Below, piece after piece: positions 26,069 to 35,240 of a stretch of DNA of 64,000 nucleotides. The stretch is from an uncultured Anaerolineales bacterium. GTDB lineage: Bacteria > Chloroflexota > Anaerolineae > Aggregatilineales > Aggregatilineaceae. Within the stretch, counting starts at the first letter, position 1. Each line of letters begins with the position of its first letter. The position numbers and the translations under genes are program-made. The stretch is from the NCBI GenBank assembly GCA_937135955.1, contig CAKZOB010000032.1, forward strand, positions 47,987-111,986, in the 5' to 3' direction. Below the pieces are notes generated by a model. It searched no databases and was not told the DNA's origin. It saw only the letters and a list, made by a program, of their open reading frames with translations.

Positions 26069-29000
26069 ATGGCAGGCGAAGAACTGATCAACCAGGTGTT
26101 GGGGCGAGGCCAATATCAGATTCGCTCGGTATTGGGCAAGGGAGGCATGGCGACCGTCTACCTGGCTCGCCAGGCTTCGATGGAGCGCGATGTCGCTATC
26201 AAAGTGATGGCCCCCGAACTGGCCGACGATGAGCAATTCGTGGCCCGCTTCGAACACGAAGCGCAACTCATCGCCCGCCTGCAACACCCGCACATCCTGC
26301 CCGTCATTGACTTCGGGCGCGAGGGCAAACACATTTACATCGTCATGCAACTGGTGCGCGGGGGTAGCCTGGACGATCGGCTTTCGCGCGAGCCGTTGCC
26401 TCTGCCGCTGGCGGGACGGATGCTCAGTCAGATCGCCAGCGCCCTGACCTTCGCCCACGAACAGGGGATCGTGCACCGCGACCTCAAGCCGAACAACGTG
26501 CTGCTCGATGAGCGCGATAACGCCTACCTGACCGACTTCGGCATCGCCAAGATGCTGGCGGGGACGACCAAGCTCACCGCCACTGGCAACGTGCTGGGCA
26601 CGCCAGCCTACATGGCCCCCGAACAGTGGCGCGGCGATCCGGTAGATGCGCGCACCGACATCTACGCGCTGGGCATCATGCTCTACGAAATGGTGCTGGG
26701 GCAGCTTCCCTTCCAGGGCGACACGCCCTACACCCTGATGTACAAGCACTTCAACGACCCGCCGCCGCCCCCGCGCGAAAAGAACCCGGCCCTTGACCCG
26801 CGCGTGGAAGCGGTGATCCTGCGCGCGCTGGCCAAGAACCCCGACGATCGCTACCCGTCCGCCGAAGCCATGGCCGAGGACTTCGCCAATGCCATCCGCG
26901 CCGTTGGCAAGGCGGCCCCGCCCCCCGATATGGAAGCAACCGTGCTGGGCGAAGAAGCCGCGCCGCCCACGGCCAAGCCCGCCCGCACCCCCTCCAAAGC
27001 GCCGCCACCTACCGCAGCCGCCGCCACGCGCGCCGCGCCGGAATCCGCGCCGACCCCACCTCCTCAGGGTGGTGGTCGCAGTCCCCTGCTGATCGGGGGA
27101 GCGGTGATCGCGGCGCTGGTGGTGATCGGGGTGATCGCGGCGCTGGCGCTGAGCGGTCGAGAGGGGGAGAAAAAGGTCGCGGTCCTGCCCACAGCGACCG
27201 AAACAGTCACGCCGACGTGGACGCCCACTGAGACACCCACCGTCACGCCTTCGGCCACGCCTACGCCGCCGCCTACCGAGACCCCTTCGCCCACTATCAC
27301 GCCGCGCACCACCTTCGCCACGGTGCTCACCGAGCGGGCCGTCGTGCGACGCGGGCCAGGGTTCGACTACGAAGCGGTGTCCACGCTCAACCGCGAGGAA
27401 GAGGTGATCGTGGTTGGTGTGAGCGAGGACGGCGGCTGGTATCAAGTGGTCATCGGCGGGGTGTTCGGCACGGGCTGGGTCTCGGCGGAGACAGTGCGCA
27501 TCTCCGGCAACCTGAACATCCCGGTGATCGTCCTGCCCACGGCCACCTATACGCCTTCGGCTACCCCCACCGACACCCCGACCGCCACGGCTACCTTCAC
27601 CGCCACGCCCACGCCGACCGCTACGCCGTCTCCGTCGCCCACTGTCACGCCGACGCTCACCGAAACCCCTACTCCCGCCAGCGTAGACCCGGCGCTCTTC
27701 GTACCGGAGACATTCCGCACGGTGACGCTCGATGTGCTCGGCCTGACGCTGCAATACCCAACCTCCTGGCCCGATCCGTTCAACATCGGCGCGCTCTACT
27801 TCATCGCTCCGGTTGACAGCGACCATCCACTTTCGAACAGCTACCCATCCATGACCATCGCCCGCGGCAGCCCGCAGCAATTGCTGGGCGCGGGCACTAC
27901 CAGCGATGTGTCGTCGCCTGTCAACGCGGTCGAGCACCCCCTGGGGGCCGATTTCAGCGGGCTGAGTAGCCCCAGCGACGAGTTCGCTTTTCCGGCCTGG
28001 ACGCTCGACTTGAGCGAAGCCGGAGGGCATCTGTGGTCGTGGCTGGTGGAGATCACACCGGACGACTGGTTGCACATTACGGTCCTCGCCCCTGCCGGCG
28101 ACCTGGACGGCCCCTTTGGGGAGACTGTCCTGCTGCCGATGATCCGCTCTATCGAAATAGACGGGCAACCCCTGGTCGCCAGCGCTCCGCCGGGCACCCC
28201 TGAGCCACAGAACACGCTACGACTCACCGCCACGCCGTTTCAGGCTGGCTCACTGGTGCTGGATAGCTTCGACACCAATGAAAACGACTGGCGCTTCGCC
28301 AGCATCATGGACGGGCAGTTGATCGTCGAAGCGCCAGAGCTGGACTTCCTGCGCTGGGCATTCCCCTTCCCCCTTATCGAAGGCGATCCGGCCTACTACG
28401 CCCAGGTGACGGGCACGCTGATCAGCGACACCAACTACTACGAGATCGGCATGGCCTTCCGGGTAGTGGATACCCAGAACTTCTACTTCGCGGCGGTAGA
28501 TCACAGTCGCCAGGTAACGCTCTACAAGTTCAGCGCGGGCGAGAGGATCGCCTTGTTCGGCCCCGTCCTGGACAGTTCGGTGAGAGAAGGGCGCGATCGG
28601 TCTAACACCCTGGGAGTGCTGGTCATCGGCGACTACTTCGAACTATACGTGAACGGGCGGCTGAAAGCGGCGCTAGTGGATAGCACGCACCCCTGGGGCG
28701 GTGCACGTCCGGCCACTTACACCTTCGTGGACTCCAACGCGCCGGTCGTGGCCGCCTTCGACAATTACGCCTACCTGCCCCTGCCCATCACCGGCGATCC
28801 GCTGCTGGCCGAGCGGCGTCACGCGCTGATCGGCACAGTGCAGCCGGAGATCACCACCATTCTGGAGATCGCCGCCTCCGACGCGCCCGCCCTGGCTCCG
28901 CTGATCGCCGGACAATCGTTTGTGGCGCTGGCGCGCACGCCAGATAGCCGCTTTGTCTTCGGCTATGCGCGCGGCGTGACCGGCTGGGTACTCAGCAACT

Positions 29001-29509
29001 CGCTCGTCTTCGCGCGGGGCGGCGCGCCCGCCAGCGTCAACACGCTGCCCCTGCTCGACGGGGCAACTGCTGGTAGCGCACAGCAGCCCTGGCCGGTTGC
29101 GGTCCCGGGTCTCGAACTCCCCACACCCACCCCGCCCGTGCCGTCCCCCGCGCCCGCCCAGGCCACGCCTACGCCGCCTCCCACTCAGGCAGGGCTGGCC
29201 CTGATCGCCTACGGGCAGACGGTCAACGTGCCCATTGGGGCAGCGCAGACGGTCACCTGGGTCTTCAATGGGCTGGCCGGCGACCGCATCACCGTGACCG
29301 CCGACGCTGGTGCCGACGCTGCGCTCGATACCGCGCTGGAACTCCTTGCGCCAGACGGGACTTTCCTGGCCGCCGACGACGACAGCGGGCCGGGCCTCAA
29401 CCCGCGCCTGGCCGACCAGACTCTGCCGACGACTGGCCTCTATTCGATTGTGATACGAGGGCTGGGTGGCGAAGGCGTAATCGCGCTGCGTCTGGAGAAG
29501 ACCAATTGA
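26069..29509 (+). CDS. Transmembrane Ser/Thr protein kinase with SH3b and PPC-like sensor modules
   Basis: This 1146-aa Hanks-type kinase has an N-terminal kinase domain (about residues 15-275) with glycine loop LGKGGMATVYLA, VAIK lysine, catalytic loop HRDLKPNN near residue 135, DFG near 155 and GTPAYMAPEQW. A Pro/Ala/Thr linker leads to one membrane span near residues 340-362. Outside follow a Thr/Pro stalk, an SH3b domain (about 411-481), a second Thr/Pro stalk, and a domain of unknown type. Next come a LamG-like beta-sandwich (starting DSFDTNENDW), a second SH3b-like repeat and a C-terminal PPC-like domain. It would sense envelope or extracellular cues and phosphorylate cytoplasmic targets; the gene 37 bases downstream is a candidate partner. 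The ribosome site is weak. Confidence 0.93.
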   Translation: MAGEELINQVLGRGQYQIRSVLGKGGMATVYLARQASMERDVAIKVMAPELADDEQFVARFEHEAQLIARLQHPHILPVIDFGREGKHIYIVMQLVRGGSLDDRLSREPLPLPLAGRMLSQIASALTFAHEQGIVHRDLKPNNVLLDERDNAYLTDFGIAKMLAGTTKLTATGNVLGTPAYMAPEQWRGDPVDARTDIYALGIMLYEMVLGQLPFQGDTPYTLMYKHFNDPPPPPREKNPALDPRVEAVILRALAKNPDDRYPSAEAMAEDFANAIRAVGKAAPPPDMEATVLGEEAAPPTAKPARTPSKAPPPTAAAATRAAPESAPTPPPQGGGRSPLLIGGAVIAALVVIGVIAALALSGREGEKKVAVLPTATETVTPTWTPTETPTVTPSATPTPPPTETPSPTITPRTTFATVLTERAVVRRGPGFDYEAVSTLNREEEVIVVGVSEDGGWYQVVIGGVFGTGWVSAETVRISGNLNIPVIVLPTATYTPSATPTDTPTATATFTATPTPTATPSPSPTVTPTLTETPTPASVDPALFVPETFRTVTLDVLGLTLQYPTSWPDPFNIGALYFIAPVDSDHPLSNSYPSMTIARGSPQQLLGAGTTSDVSSPVNAVEHPLGADFSGLSSPSDEFAFPAWTLDLSEAGGHLWSWLVEITPDDWLHITVLAPAGDLDGPFGETVLLPMIRSIEIDGQPLVASAPPGTPEPQNTLRLTATPFQAGSLVLDSFDTNENDWRFASIMDGQLIVEAPELDFLRWAFPFPLIEGDPAYYAQVTGTLISDTNYYEIGMAFRVVDTQNFYFAAVDHSRQVTLYKFSAGERIALFGPVLDSSVREGRDRSNTLGVLVIGDYFELYVNGRLKAALVDSTHPWGGARPATYTFVDSNAPVVAAFDNYAYLPLPITGDPLLAERRHALIGTVQPEITTILEIAASDAPALAPLIAGQSFVALARTPDSRFVFGYARGVTGWVLSNSLVFARGGAPASVNTLPLLDGATAGSAQQPWPVAVPGLELPTPTPPVPSPAPAQATPTPPPTQAGLALIAYGQTVNVPIGAAQTVTWVFNGLAGDRITVTADAGADAALDTALELLAPDGTFLAADDDSGPGLNPRLADQTLPTTGLYSIVIRGLGGEGVIALRLEKTN

Positions 29510-29546
29510 TCCACCTGACACGCAAACTGATTGAGGAAATGCTGTG

Positions 29547-30932
29547 ATGAACGAACAACCAGACTTCCGCCCTGAGGACGAAACGCCATCGTTCCCTGCG
29601 CCGGAAGAAGCTTTGCCCGCCCCCGACGAAGAAGAGATCAGCGTCGGACCAGAGGCGGCCCCCCTTGAGCAAGCGGGAGCTGAGCCGCCGCGCGTAGTGG
29701 CCGAAACGCCTGTCGGCGGCCTTCGCCCGGCAGCGCCGCTCTCCCCGCGCCCCTCTGCCGAAACGCCGCCCGACGCCGTGGAACCCTCAGCGCCACCCGC
29801 TGACAAGGCACTCGCCGACGATGAGGCCGCGCCGACGCCTTCCGATGAGACGATCCGGCTGACGCTGGCCGACGTAGCGCCCTCGCCTGTAGCGGAACAG
29901 GAACTACCGCCCTCCTCCGATCTGGAAGCTGTGCGAGAAGAAGCCGAAAAAGCCGCTGAGGAAGCGGTGATCGCAGCGCCAACCATGGCCGCGAGCGAAA
30001 CCGAAGCCGAAGAGATAGAACTCGCAGCGCCGCCTGCTGCAGCGGAAGCTGCCCTGTCTGCGCCCCCAACAGCCGAGGAAAGCGCCGTACCCACCGAGCC
30101 GACGCCGGTCTCGCTGGTCAACGCAGCGCTGGCGGCTGTTGCAGAAGAAGCGACGGCGGCGGAAATCGCCGAAAGCGCGCCCGCAGAAGCAGAGCAGCCT
30201 GTAGTTACCTCGCCCCAGGAATGGGACGAAGACCTGTCGCCGGAACTGGCCGCGGTGCTGTTTGGCTCGCCGCGCCGCGCCGCCGTCGCAGAAATCAGCG
30301 CAGCGCCTCCAGAGGCAGCCGCGCCGCCCGCTGTTGCCCCTGCCGAGGTGATCGCCCTCACCAGCGACGAGCAAGCGGCGACGCTCCCGCTGAGCGTCGG
30401 TGATCAGCGCGCCCCCGCGCCAGAGGTCGCGCTGACGGGCAAGGTGCGTTACACGCGCGTCGAAGAGCCGTTGCCGGACGATCGGGGACAGCACATCGTC
30501 GAGACGTGGGTTTACGTCAAACCGGAGCTGCCAGCGCTGGAAGGGCGGCTGGTACAGCGGGTGACGCGCGAAGAATGGCGCTACAGCGATGGATCGTGGC
30601 GCTGGCGCTACGAGCGCCGTTATGCCGACCGGGGCCGCGATAGCCGCGAGGTGCGCGCCAACGCCGCCCGCACTTACTTCGAACGCGCCGATAGCATCTC
30701 GCAGCGCGACGCGACCACCGGCAAGCGTCAGCAGTTCAGCGAAGAAGCGGTGCTGATCTTCGCCACCCCAGTCCAGGAAGAAAAACGGGGATGGCTGCGC
30801 AACCTGTTCAGACGGGGCAATGACCATGAGCCGGCGGGCGAAAAAACCTGGCGTCCGGCCACATCTACCGAAATACGCCAGGCACGCAGGAGTGGCGAAC
30901 AGGCGTTGCGGCGGGGAGGACTCTTCGGTTGA
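29547..30932 (+). CDS. Acidic disordered protein with basic C-terminal domain
   Basis: I do not recognise this 461-aa protein. Residues 1-290 are low complexity, rich in Ala, Glu and Pro, and likely disordered. From about residue 300 it becomes folded-looking and basic: GKVRYTRVEEPLPDDRGQH, ETWVYVKPELP, EEWRYSDGSWRWRYERRYADRG, then an Arg-rich tail (WLRNLFRRGNDH). There are no membrane spans. The ATG at 29547 has GAGGAAA upstream. It starts 37 bases after the kinase gene on the same strand, so it is probably co-transcribed and could be a kinase substrate or scaffold. That role is inference from position and disorder. Confidence 0.7.
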   Translation: MNEQPDFRPEDETPSFPAPEEALPAPDEEEISVGPEAAPLEQAGAEPPRVVAETPVGGLRPAAPLSPRPSAETPPDAVEPSAPPADKALADDEAAPTPSDETIRLTLADVAPSPVAEQELPPSSDLEAVREEAEKAAEEAVIAAPTMAASETEAEEIELAAPPAAAEAALSAPPTAEESAVPTEPTPVSLVNAALAAVAEEATAAEIAESAPAEAEQPVVTSPQEWDEDLSPELAAVLFGSPRRAAVAEISAAPPEAAAPPAVAPAEVIALTSDEQAATLPLSVGDQRAPAPEVALTGKVRYTRVEEPLPDDRGQHIVETWVYVKPELPALEGRLVQRVTREEWRYSDGSWRWRYERRYADRGRDSREVRANAARTYFERADSISQRDATTGKRQQFSEEAVLIFATPVQEEKRGWLRNLFRRGNDHEPAGEKTWRPATSTEIRQARRSGEQALRRGGLFG

Positions 30933-30957
30933 GCGGGGTTGGCGCGACCCGGCCTGC

Positions 30958-31644
30958 TCAGGCTACACCATCTGCCAACAACCGCGCCACCTGATCGCAA
31001 TAAATCTCGAAGATGCCCCGGAAGAGCCGTCCCTGCGCCGGACTGTCCAGGTACAACACGCCAACGACTTCGTCACCTACCCGCAGCGGGCCACACAACA
31101 CCGCTTCGGCCACGTTGTCGCGCCGCTGCACAAATAGGTTGGATTCGCCAGTGCGCAGGGTATGGCTCAGCGCACGCCGGTCCGGGTTGATCGCCGTGTG
31201 ATCCACGTAGCGGCCCCCATAGTCGCGCCCGGTGATATAGCACATCCGCCCATCCTGATCATAGCTGATGACGAAGCCCAGCCGCGCCCTGAACTGATGC
31301 AGCGCGCGCATCACCAGCGCGTCCAGCCGCGAGGCATAGCCCGGCCAGCGCTGTTCGTCTTCGGCAGGGGGGATCGTCGCCGGAAGTGCCGCCGAGTCCT
31401 GCGCCGCGGGGGGCGGGGCAGCCGTCAACCCTTCGCGCTGCTCGCGTGCCACGTCATCCGGCAGGTGGTACCGCGCTATGGTTGTCAGCCCCTCGGCCTG
31501 CTCTGGCGTGGCTGTCACTTCCTCTACTTCGCAGGGTACGTAGTCATCATAGGACGAACGCGCGGCAGCGCGCTGTTCGTAGCTGAGGGCATCTGGTCGC
31601 CGCAGAAACGCGATCAGGCGTTGCACGATATTCCGCTGTACCAT
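30958..31644 (-). CDS. GAF domain protein
   Basis: This 228-aa cytoplasmic protein has a C-terminal GAF-like domain (about residues 105-225): LVMRALHQFRARLGFVISYD, RDYGGRYVDHTAI, RALSHTLRTGESNLF, EAVLCGPLRVGDEVVGVLYLDSP and a closing helix. The N-terminal 100 residues are linker-like with an acidic, Pro/Ala-rich stretch. GAF domains bind small ligands or mediate dimerisation; with no output domain it may be an adaptor. It converges on the kinase/partner genes. The ATG at 31644 has GAGGTGG upstream. Confidence 0.82.
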   Translation of the reverse strand: MVQRNIVQRLIAFLRRPDALSYEQRAAARSSYDDYVPCEVEEVTATPEQAEGLTTIARYHLPDDVAREQREGLTAAPPPAAQDSAALPATIPPAEDEQRWPGYASRLDALVMRALHQFRARLGFVISYDQDGRMCYITGRDYGGRYVDHTAINPDRRALSHTLRTGESNLFVQRRDNVAEAVLCGPLRVGDEVVGVLYLDSPAQGRLFRGIFEIYCDQVARLLADGVA

Positions 31645-31926
31645 GATGACCACCTCAAGCCAGGGGGGCTTGATGTCTGACCCGTATGCACTTTAAGCAT
31701 ATCACGGGCCTTCATGGGAAATAAATGGCACTACAATACTATCTTAATTATATACGATTTTGTGCGAAGCAAGAACAAGAAATGAAGTATTTGGAGTCAG
31801 GAATCTGGCGCGGGAGGTCTGGCGGTTGTTGCCGGGAGCATGACCAAAGAAGCGGCACAGGCACGACTCGCCCGGCCCCGACTCAGGCATCCTGACTCTC
31901 AACAAGACTCACCAGGGCGGTGTGAC

Positions 31927-32121
31927 ATGAAGCTTTCTCCGGCAGTGCGAACGCTGTTGCTGATCGCCGATGGGGTGGCGCTAGTGGGCGTGATCGCTTT
32001 CAGCGTGCTGGCAGCGCTGGAACGTCACGAAAGCGGCTACGTGATCGGGCAGATTGTGTGCGCGATCGTCATCCTGGTCAGCACCCTGCTGCTGCATCGC
32101 GGCGAAAGCCCCGCACCCTGA
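31927..32121 (+). CDS. Small two-span membrane protein
   Basis: This 64-aa protein has two hydrophobic segments (about residues 7-27 and 33-54: TLLLIADGVALVGVIAFSVL and GYVIGQIVCAIVILVSTLLL) and a short polar tail. The ATG at 31927 follows an AGGGCGGTG. The frame is open further upstream to 31840, but that part is hydrophilic and unlike a protein N terminus. I do not recognise it. The 280-base gap before it is AT-rich, with a TATAAT on the minus strand (about 31749-31754) that might serve the GAF gene; nothing else was seen there. Confidence 0.55.
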   Translation: MKLSPAVRTLLLIADGVALVGVIAFSVLAALERHESGYVIGQIVCAIVILVSTLLLHRGESPAP

Positions 32122-32129
32122 CCCCCAGC

Positions 32130-32169
32130 AAAAAAACCGGGCAGGGAGCGTCTGTGCTCTCTGCCCGGT
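32130..32169 (-). terminator. Rho-independent terminator of the LysM protein gene
   Basis: ACCGGGCAGGGAGC (32136-32149) pairs with GCTCTCTGCCCGGT (32156-32169), 13 of 14 positions plus one wobble. On the minus strand it is followed by a run of seven T. It lies 21 bases beyond the end of the LysM gene. Confidence 0.92.
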
Positions 32170-32190
32170 GCGATCGCGCGCGGATCGGCG

Positions 32191-33648
32191 TTAACGCATG
32201 GCCGCGCCCAGGGTCGAGCAGGCCGGGCACGAACCGCCAGGACGCACGATGGCATAGCCCGCTTGCGGATCGGCCCCGTAGCCGGTGAAGTCCACGTTCC
32301 ACACGATCATCAGCCGCACCTTGCCGCTGCTGCGCGCCAGTTGGGCGGCGCGACCGAGCCACTGCGCCTGCTGTGCCACGGTGACGTTGCTGGCCCAGGT
32401 GAAGCCCGCTGGCAACGGCCCCAACCCTTCGGGCGACAGATAACCCAGCTCGGTGAAGCAAAGCGGCTTGGCCCCGCCGATGGCATTCCAGTAGGTGTTG
32501 ACCATGCCCCAGAAGTAGCGCGTATAGTAGTTATCGCCACGCGGGTCGCCGCTGGTCTGATCGGGCGAGATGATGCCCTCGTTGTAATGGATGCCCAGGC
32601 AGTCCATGTAGCTGAGCGCGCCCGCCGACACCATCCCCCGGATATAGCGGTCGTCGTTCCACACCCGGTCGGTGCCGAAGGCCCCTTCCGCGCCCGTGGG
32701 CGATGGCGCGCCGCTGACAACCATCACGCTGGGGTTGGCTCCCTTGATCGCCGTGTACGCCTTGGCCAACATCCGCACATAGGTGGCCGGGTTGATCTGC
32801 CCGCGCGGCCATTCACGATCCAGGTTCTGCTCGTTCCACACCTCGATCGCGTCTGGGCCGAGCTGCGCCACACCCGCCAGGAAGCCCGCATACTGATCCA
32901 TATAGCCCGTGCCGCCCGCCGCCAGTTGAGCCGGATCCCCAACGATGCCCAACAGAATGCGGAAGCCCTGGCTATGCGCCTGGTTGATCGCCCCAGCGAG
33001 ACCTTGCGGCGAATCGCCCAGCTTGTAGCGAATCTGGCGCTTGACCCAGGTCATGCCCGCCTGACGCATCAGGTCAGGATAGGCGAAGCTCTCCACATGG
33101 CCGCCCAGTTCAAACCCGCCAGTCGAAGGGGCTGGCGTTGGCGCGGGCTGCGTGGGCTGACCGGGCTGTGGCGTAGGCTGAGGAGCCGGTACAGTCCCCC
33201 CGCCGGGTATCCGGAGCACCTGACCGACGTAGATCAGGTTCGGGTTGACGATGTTGTTGGCCTGCACCAGCGCCGCAACGGTCGTGCCAAAGCGCGTCGC
33301 GATACGGTACAGGGTATCGCCCGCAACCACCGTATAGGTACCAGTTGTGGGCACGGGCGTGGCCGGAACGGGCGTGCCGGGTACGGGCGTGGCAGGCGGC
33401 TGTGTCCCACCGGCGGGGATGACCAACACCTGCCCGACATAGATCAGGTTCGGATTCGCCAGATTGTTGGCGGCGGCCAACACCGGCCAGCTTGTGCCAT
33501 ACTTCAGGGCGATACGGTAGAGGTTTTCGCCCCGTTGGACGACGTGTGTAGTTCCTCCCCCTTGCGCTTGCGCAGGTGCACTCGGCGCGAAAGCAGGCAG
33601 AGCGAGAGCGACGATAAGAACTGCGAGAAGAATCCTTTTCAGACGCAT
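32191..33648 (-). CDS. Secreted LysM-glycoside hydrolase-like protein
   Basis: This 485-aa exported protein has a signal peptide (residues 1-29, ending APAQAQG). It then has two LysM domains (about 33-78 and 104-150, both with [20 protein letters not shown] ends) separated by Pro/Thr spacers. A C-terminal (beta/alpha)8 glycosidase-like domain (about 175-480) follows. Candidate catalytic Glu residues are in EVWNEQN and CFTELGY, an arrangement seen in clan-A hydrolases such as GH39/GH5. LysM should bind peptidoglycan or related glycans and place the enzyme at the envelope. The ATG at 33648 has GGAG upstream, and a terminator follows. Confidence 0.86.
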   Translation of the reverse strand: MRLKRILLAVLIVALALPAFAPSAPAQAQGGGTTHVVQRGENLYRIALKYGTSWPVLAAANNLANPNLIYVGQVLVIPAGGTQPPATPVPGTPVPATPVPTTGTYTVVAGDTLYRIATRFGTTVAALVQANNIVNPNLIYVGQVLRIPGGGTVPAPQPTPQPGQPTQPAPTPAPSTGGFELGGHVESFAYPDLMRQAGMTWVKRQIRYKLGDSPQGLAGAINQAHSQGFRILLGIVGDPAQLAAGGTGYMDQYAGFLAGVAQLGPDAIEVWNEQNLDREWPRGQINPATYVRMLAKAYTAIKGANPSVMVVSGAPSPTGAEGAFGTDRVWNDDRYIRGMVSAGALSYMDCLGIHYNEGIISPDQTSGDPRGDNYYTRYFWGMVNTYWNAIGGAKPLCFTELGYLSPEGLGPLPAGFTWASNVTVAQQAQWLGRAAQLARSSGKVRLMIVWNVDFTGYGADPQAGYAIVRPGGSCPACSTLGAAMR

Positions 33649-33692
33649 GGCGTTAGCTCCCTGGCTCAGCAATCTCATAACGCTAGCCTATC

Positions 33693-33720
33693 ATGATAGT
33701 GGTTTTCGCGAAATGCACAA
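33693..33720 (-). promoter_or_regulatory. Possible promoter of the LysM gene
   Basis: On the minus strand TTGTGC (33715-33720) and TATCAT (33693-33698) are 16 bases apart, about 45 bases upstream of the start codon. The -10 overlaps the palindrome CTATCATGATAG. Confidence 0.4.
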
Positions 33721-33833
33721 CTCGCCCCTAACGGTTTTCGAACGACTTCGCAACGCAACGACGCCGCCGATCCGTACGTTGCTTTTGGGCCCGCTGCCAG
33801 CGAAGAGCTTCCCGCTCTATTCGGGTGTAATGC

Positions 33834-33930
33834 AAAGGTTATAGCGCCTTTGTTGCGCCCGGTGACCCTCATCCCCCGGCCCCTTCGCCGGCGCTGCGGG
33901 CGAAGGGGAGCGCTCGCACGGGAGACAGTA
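33834..33930. repeat. Dispersed repeat family B, copy 1
   Basis: This stretch contains GCAAAGGTTATAGCGCC, TTGTTGCGCCCGGTGACC and CTCATCCCCCGGCCCCTTCG, followed by GCTGCGGGCGAAGGGGAGCG, with hairpin potential between CCCCTTCGCC and GGCGAAGGGG. The same elements are found inverted at 40180-40295. The 550-base gap between the LysM and cytochrome genes holds this, a family A copy, two promoters and about 100 bases with nothing evident. Confidence 0.65.
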
Positions 33931-33985
33931 AGTCCCCTCGCCCCGCGACGCAGTCGTGAGGGAGAGGGGATAGCGGGGTGAGGGG

Positions 33986-34132
33986 CAGGGTAATCGCATC
34001 AAAACCAGCCAGCAGAACCATGGGCAGAAGTAAGCTCAGGTGTGATCTTCCGGTTGACCTCACCCCCGCTCGGCGCTGGCGCGAGGCTGGAGGTGAGGTA
34101 AAGCGGCAAGCGGTTTGAGGCAATCCCCCTGC
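33986..34132 (-). repeat. Dispersed repeat family A, inverted copy
   Basis: This copy runs from CAGGGTAATCGCATCAAAACC through the conserved core to GGTAAAGCGGCAAGCGG and CAATCCCCCTG, opposite to the copies at 4611 and 17487. Its right end abuts the cytochrome promoter. Confidence 0.82.
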
Positions 34133-34135
34133 TCC

Positions 34136-34163
34136 TTGACAGAAGAAATAGGCGGATTATAAT
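34136..34163 (+). promoter_or_regulatory. Consensus sigma70 promoter of the cytochrome operon
   Basis: TTGACA (34136-34141) and TATAAT (34158-34163), both perfect, are separated by 16 bases. Transcription would start about 30 bases before the ATG at 34201. Confidence 0.85.
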
Positions 34164-34200
34164 CTCATAACAGTTACTATAATAGCAAAATTGATCAGAA

Positions 34201-34605
34201 ATGAGAAACTCTCCGATCGCACGCCTGATCTTGTTGGCATTGATCCTCAGCGGTGTATGGGGCTGTGCGCCCGAAGACCTGCCCTATTCCCTGAGCGACC
34301 TGCCCCCTGGCGACGCAGGACGCGGCCAGGTATTGTTCAATCAGTCTATCCACGGTGCGGCTCCCTGCGCCAACTGTCATACCCTCGACAGCGCGGCAGC
34401 CGCCGGCCCACCGCTCGACGGCTACGGTGCGCTGGCGGGGACGCGCGTCAAAGGACAGTCCGCCGAAGAATACACTTTCTACAGCATCCTGCGTCCGGCC
34501 AGGCACATCGTGCGCGGCTATTCCAATGTCATGCCCGGCAACTATGCCAGCAAGCTGTCGGCCCAGGACGTGGCCGACCTGATCGCCTATCTGCTCACCC
34601 TGTAA
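34201..34605 (+). CDS. Monohaem cytochrome c lipoprotein
   Basis: This 134-aa exported protein has a lipoprotein signal with the lipid Cys at residue 22 (GVWGCAPE). It carries a single haem c site, CANCH (Cys56, Cys59, His60), and the probable sixth ligand Met111 in YSNVMPGNY. The closing helix SAQDVADLIAYLLTL is typical of class I c-type cytochromes. It would carry electrons at the outer membrane face, for example to a terminal oxidase. The CopD-like gene follows 25 bases later. The start lacks a clear ribosome site but is fixed by the signal peptide and promoter. Confidence 0.92.
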   Translation: MRNSPIARLILLALILSGVWGCAPEDLPYSLSDLPPGDAGRGQVLFNQSIHGAAPCANCHTLDSAAAAGPPLDGYGALAGTRVKGQSAEEYTFYSILRPARHIVRGYSNVMPGNYASKLSAQDVADLIAYLLTL

Positions 34606-34630
34606 CCGCATCGTCACCAAGGAGGCTCGC

Positions 34631-35146
34631 ATGGATATCGTCATGATCGTCTTACGGCTGATACATATCTTCGCTGGCACCTTCTGGGCTGGCTCGGCCT
34701 TCTTCCTGTTGCTGGTGCTCCTGCCCGCTTTGAATACCATGGGCCAGGAAGGCAACCGCTTCCGCCAGATGTTTATCGCCAGGTCGCGTTTCATCACAGT
34801 CATGCCCATCGCCTCGCTGCTGACGACCGTGGCGGGCGTGCTGTTGTTCGTGCGCGTGTCGGATCACTTCAACAGCGACTGGCTCTCGTCCGACGGCGGG
34901 ATCGTGCTCAGCATCGGCGCGCTGGCCGGGCTGCTGGCCTTTGGGCACGGGCTGGGCACGACCAACGTCACTTTTCGGAAATCGGCAGCGCTGATCAGAG
35001 CCATCGAGGCGCAAGGCAGCCCGCCCACCGAAAGTCAACTGGCGCAGTTGCAGGCCCTGGGTCGGCGTGGAGCGAGCAATGGGCGTATCAGCGGGGTGCT
35101 ACTGATCATCTCCATCGTGGGCATGTCGGCGGCGCGCTACATGTAG
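34631..35146 (+). CDS. CopD/DUF2269-like membrane protein
   Basis: This 171-aa protein has four hydrophobic spans. Its first span carries RLIHIFAGTFWAGSAFFL, the His/Trp pattern shared by CopD-like and DUF2269 membrane proteins that can ligate haem or metal. A further His lies in LLAFGHGLGTT. The start is fixed by AAGGAGG. Operon position after a cytochrome c suggests a redox or assembly partner; neither haem binding nor copper transport can be concluded from sequence alone. Confidence 0.7.
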   Translation: MDIVMIVLRLIHIFAGTFWAGSAFFLLLVLLPALNTMGQEGNRFRQMFIARSRFITVMPIASLLTTVAGVLLFVRVSDHFNSDWLSSDGGIVLSIGALAGLLAFGHGLGTTNVTFRKSAALIRAIEAQGSPPTESQLAQLQALGRRGASNGRISGVLLIISIVGMSAARYM

Positions 35147-35240
35147 GTCACAGAGTGGGCTTGGCACGGCTTGCGCCAGGGGCTGGCCTGCGCTACAGTT
35201 CGCCCCTGGTGAGTCCCGTCAGTCAACCGATGAGTACGCC

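Noticed and set aside
26751..30361. Long minus-strand frames opposite the kinase and its partner, including a Ser/Ala-rich 562-codon frame
   Set aside because: The composition is the mirror of the Ala/Glu/Pro-rich partner gene; there is no start context and no recognisable domain.
33834..34132. Possible CRISPR-like repeats among the clustered inverted repeats
   Set aside because: The repeats are not regularly spaced, have no unique spacers, and no cas gene is present.
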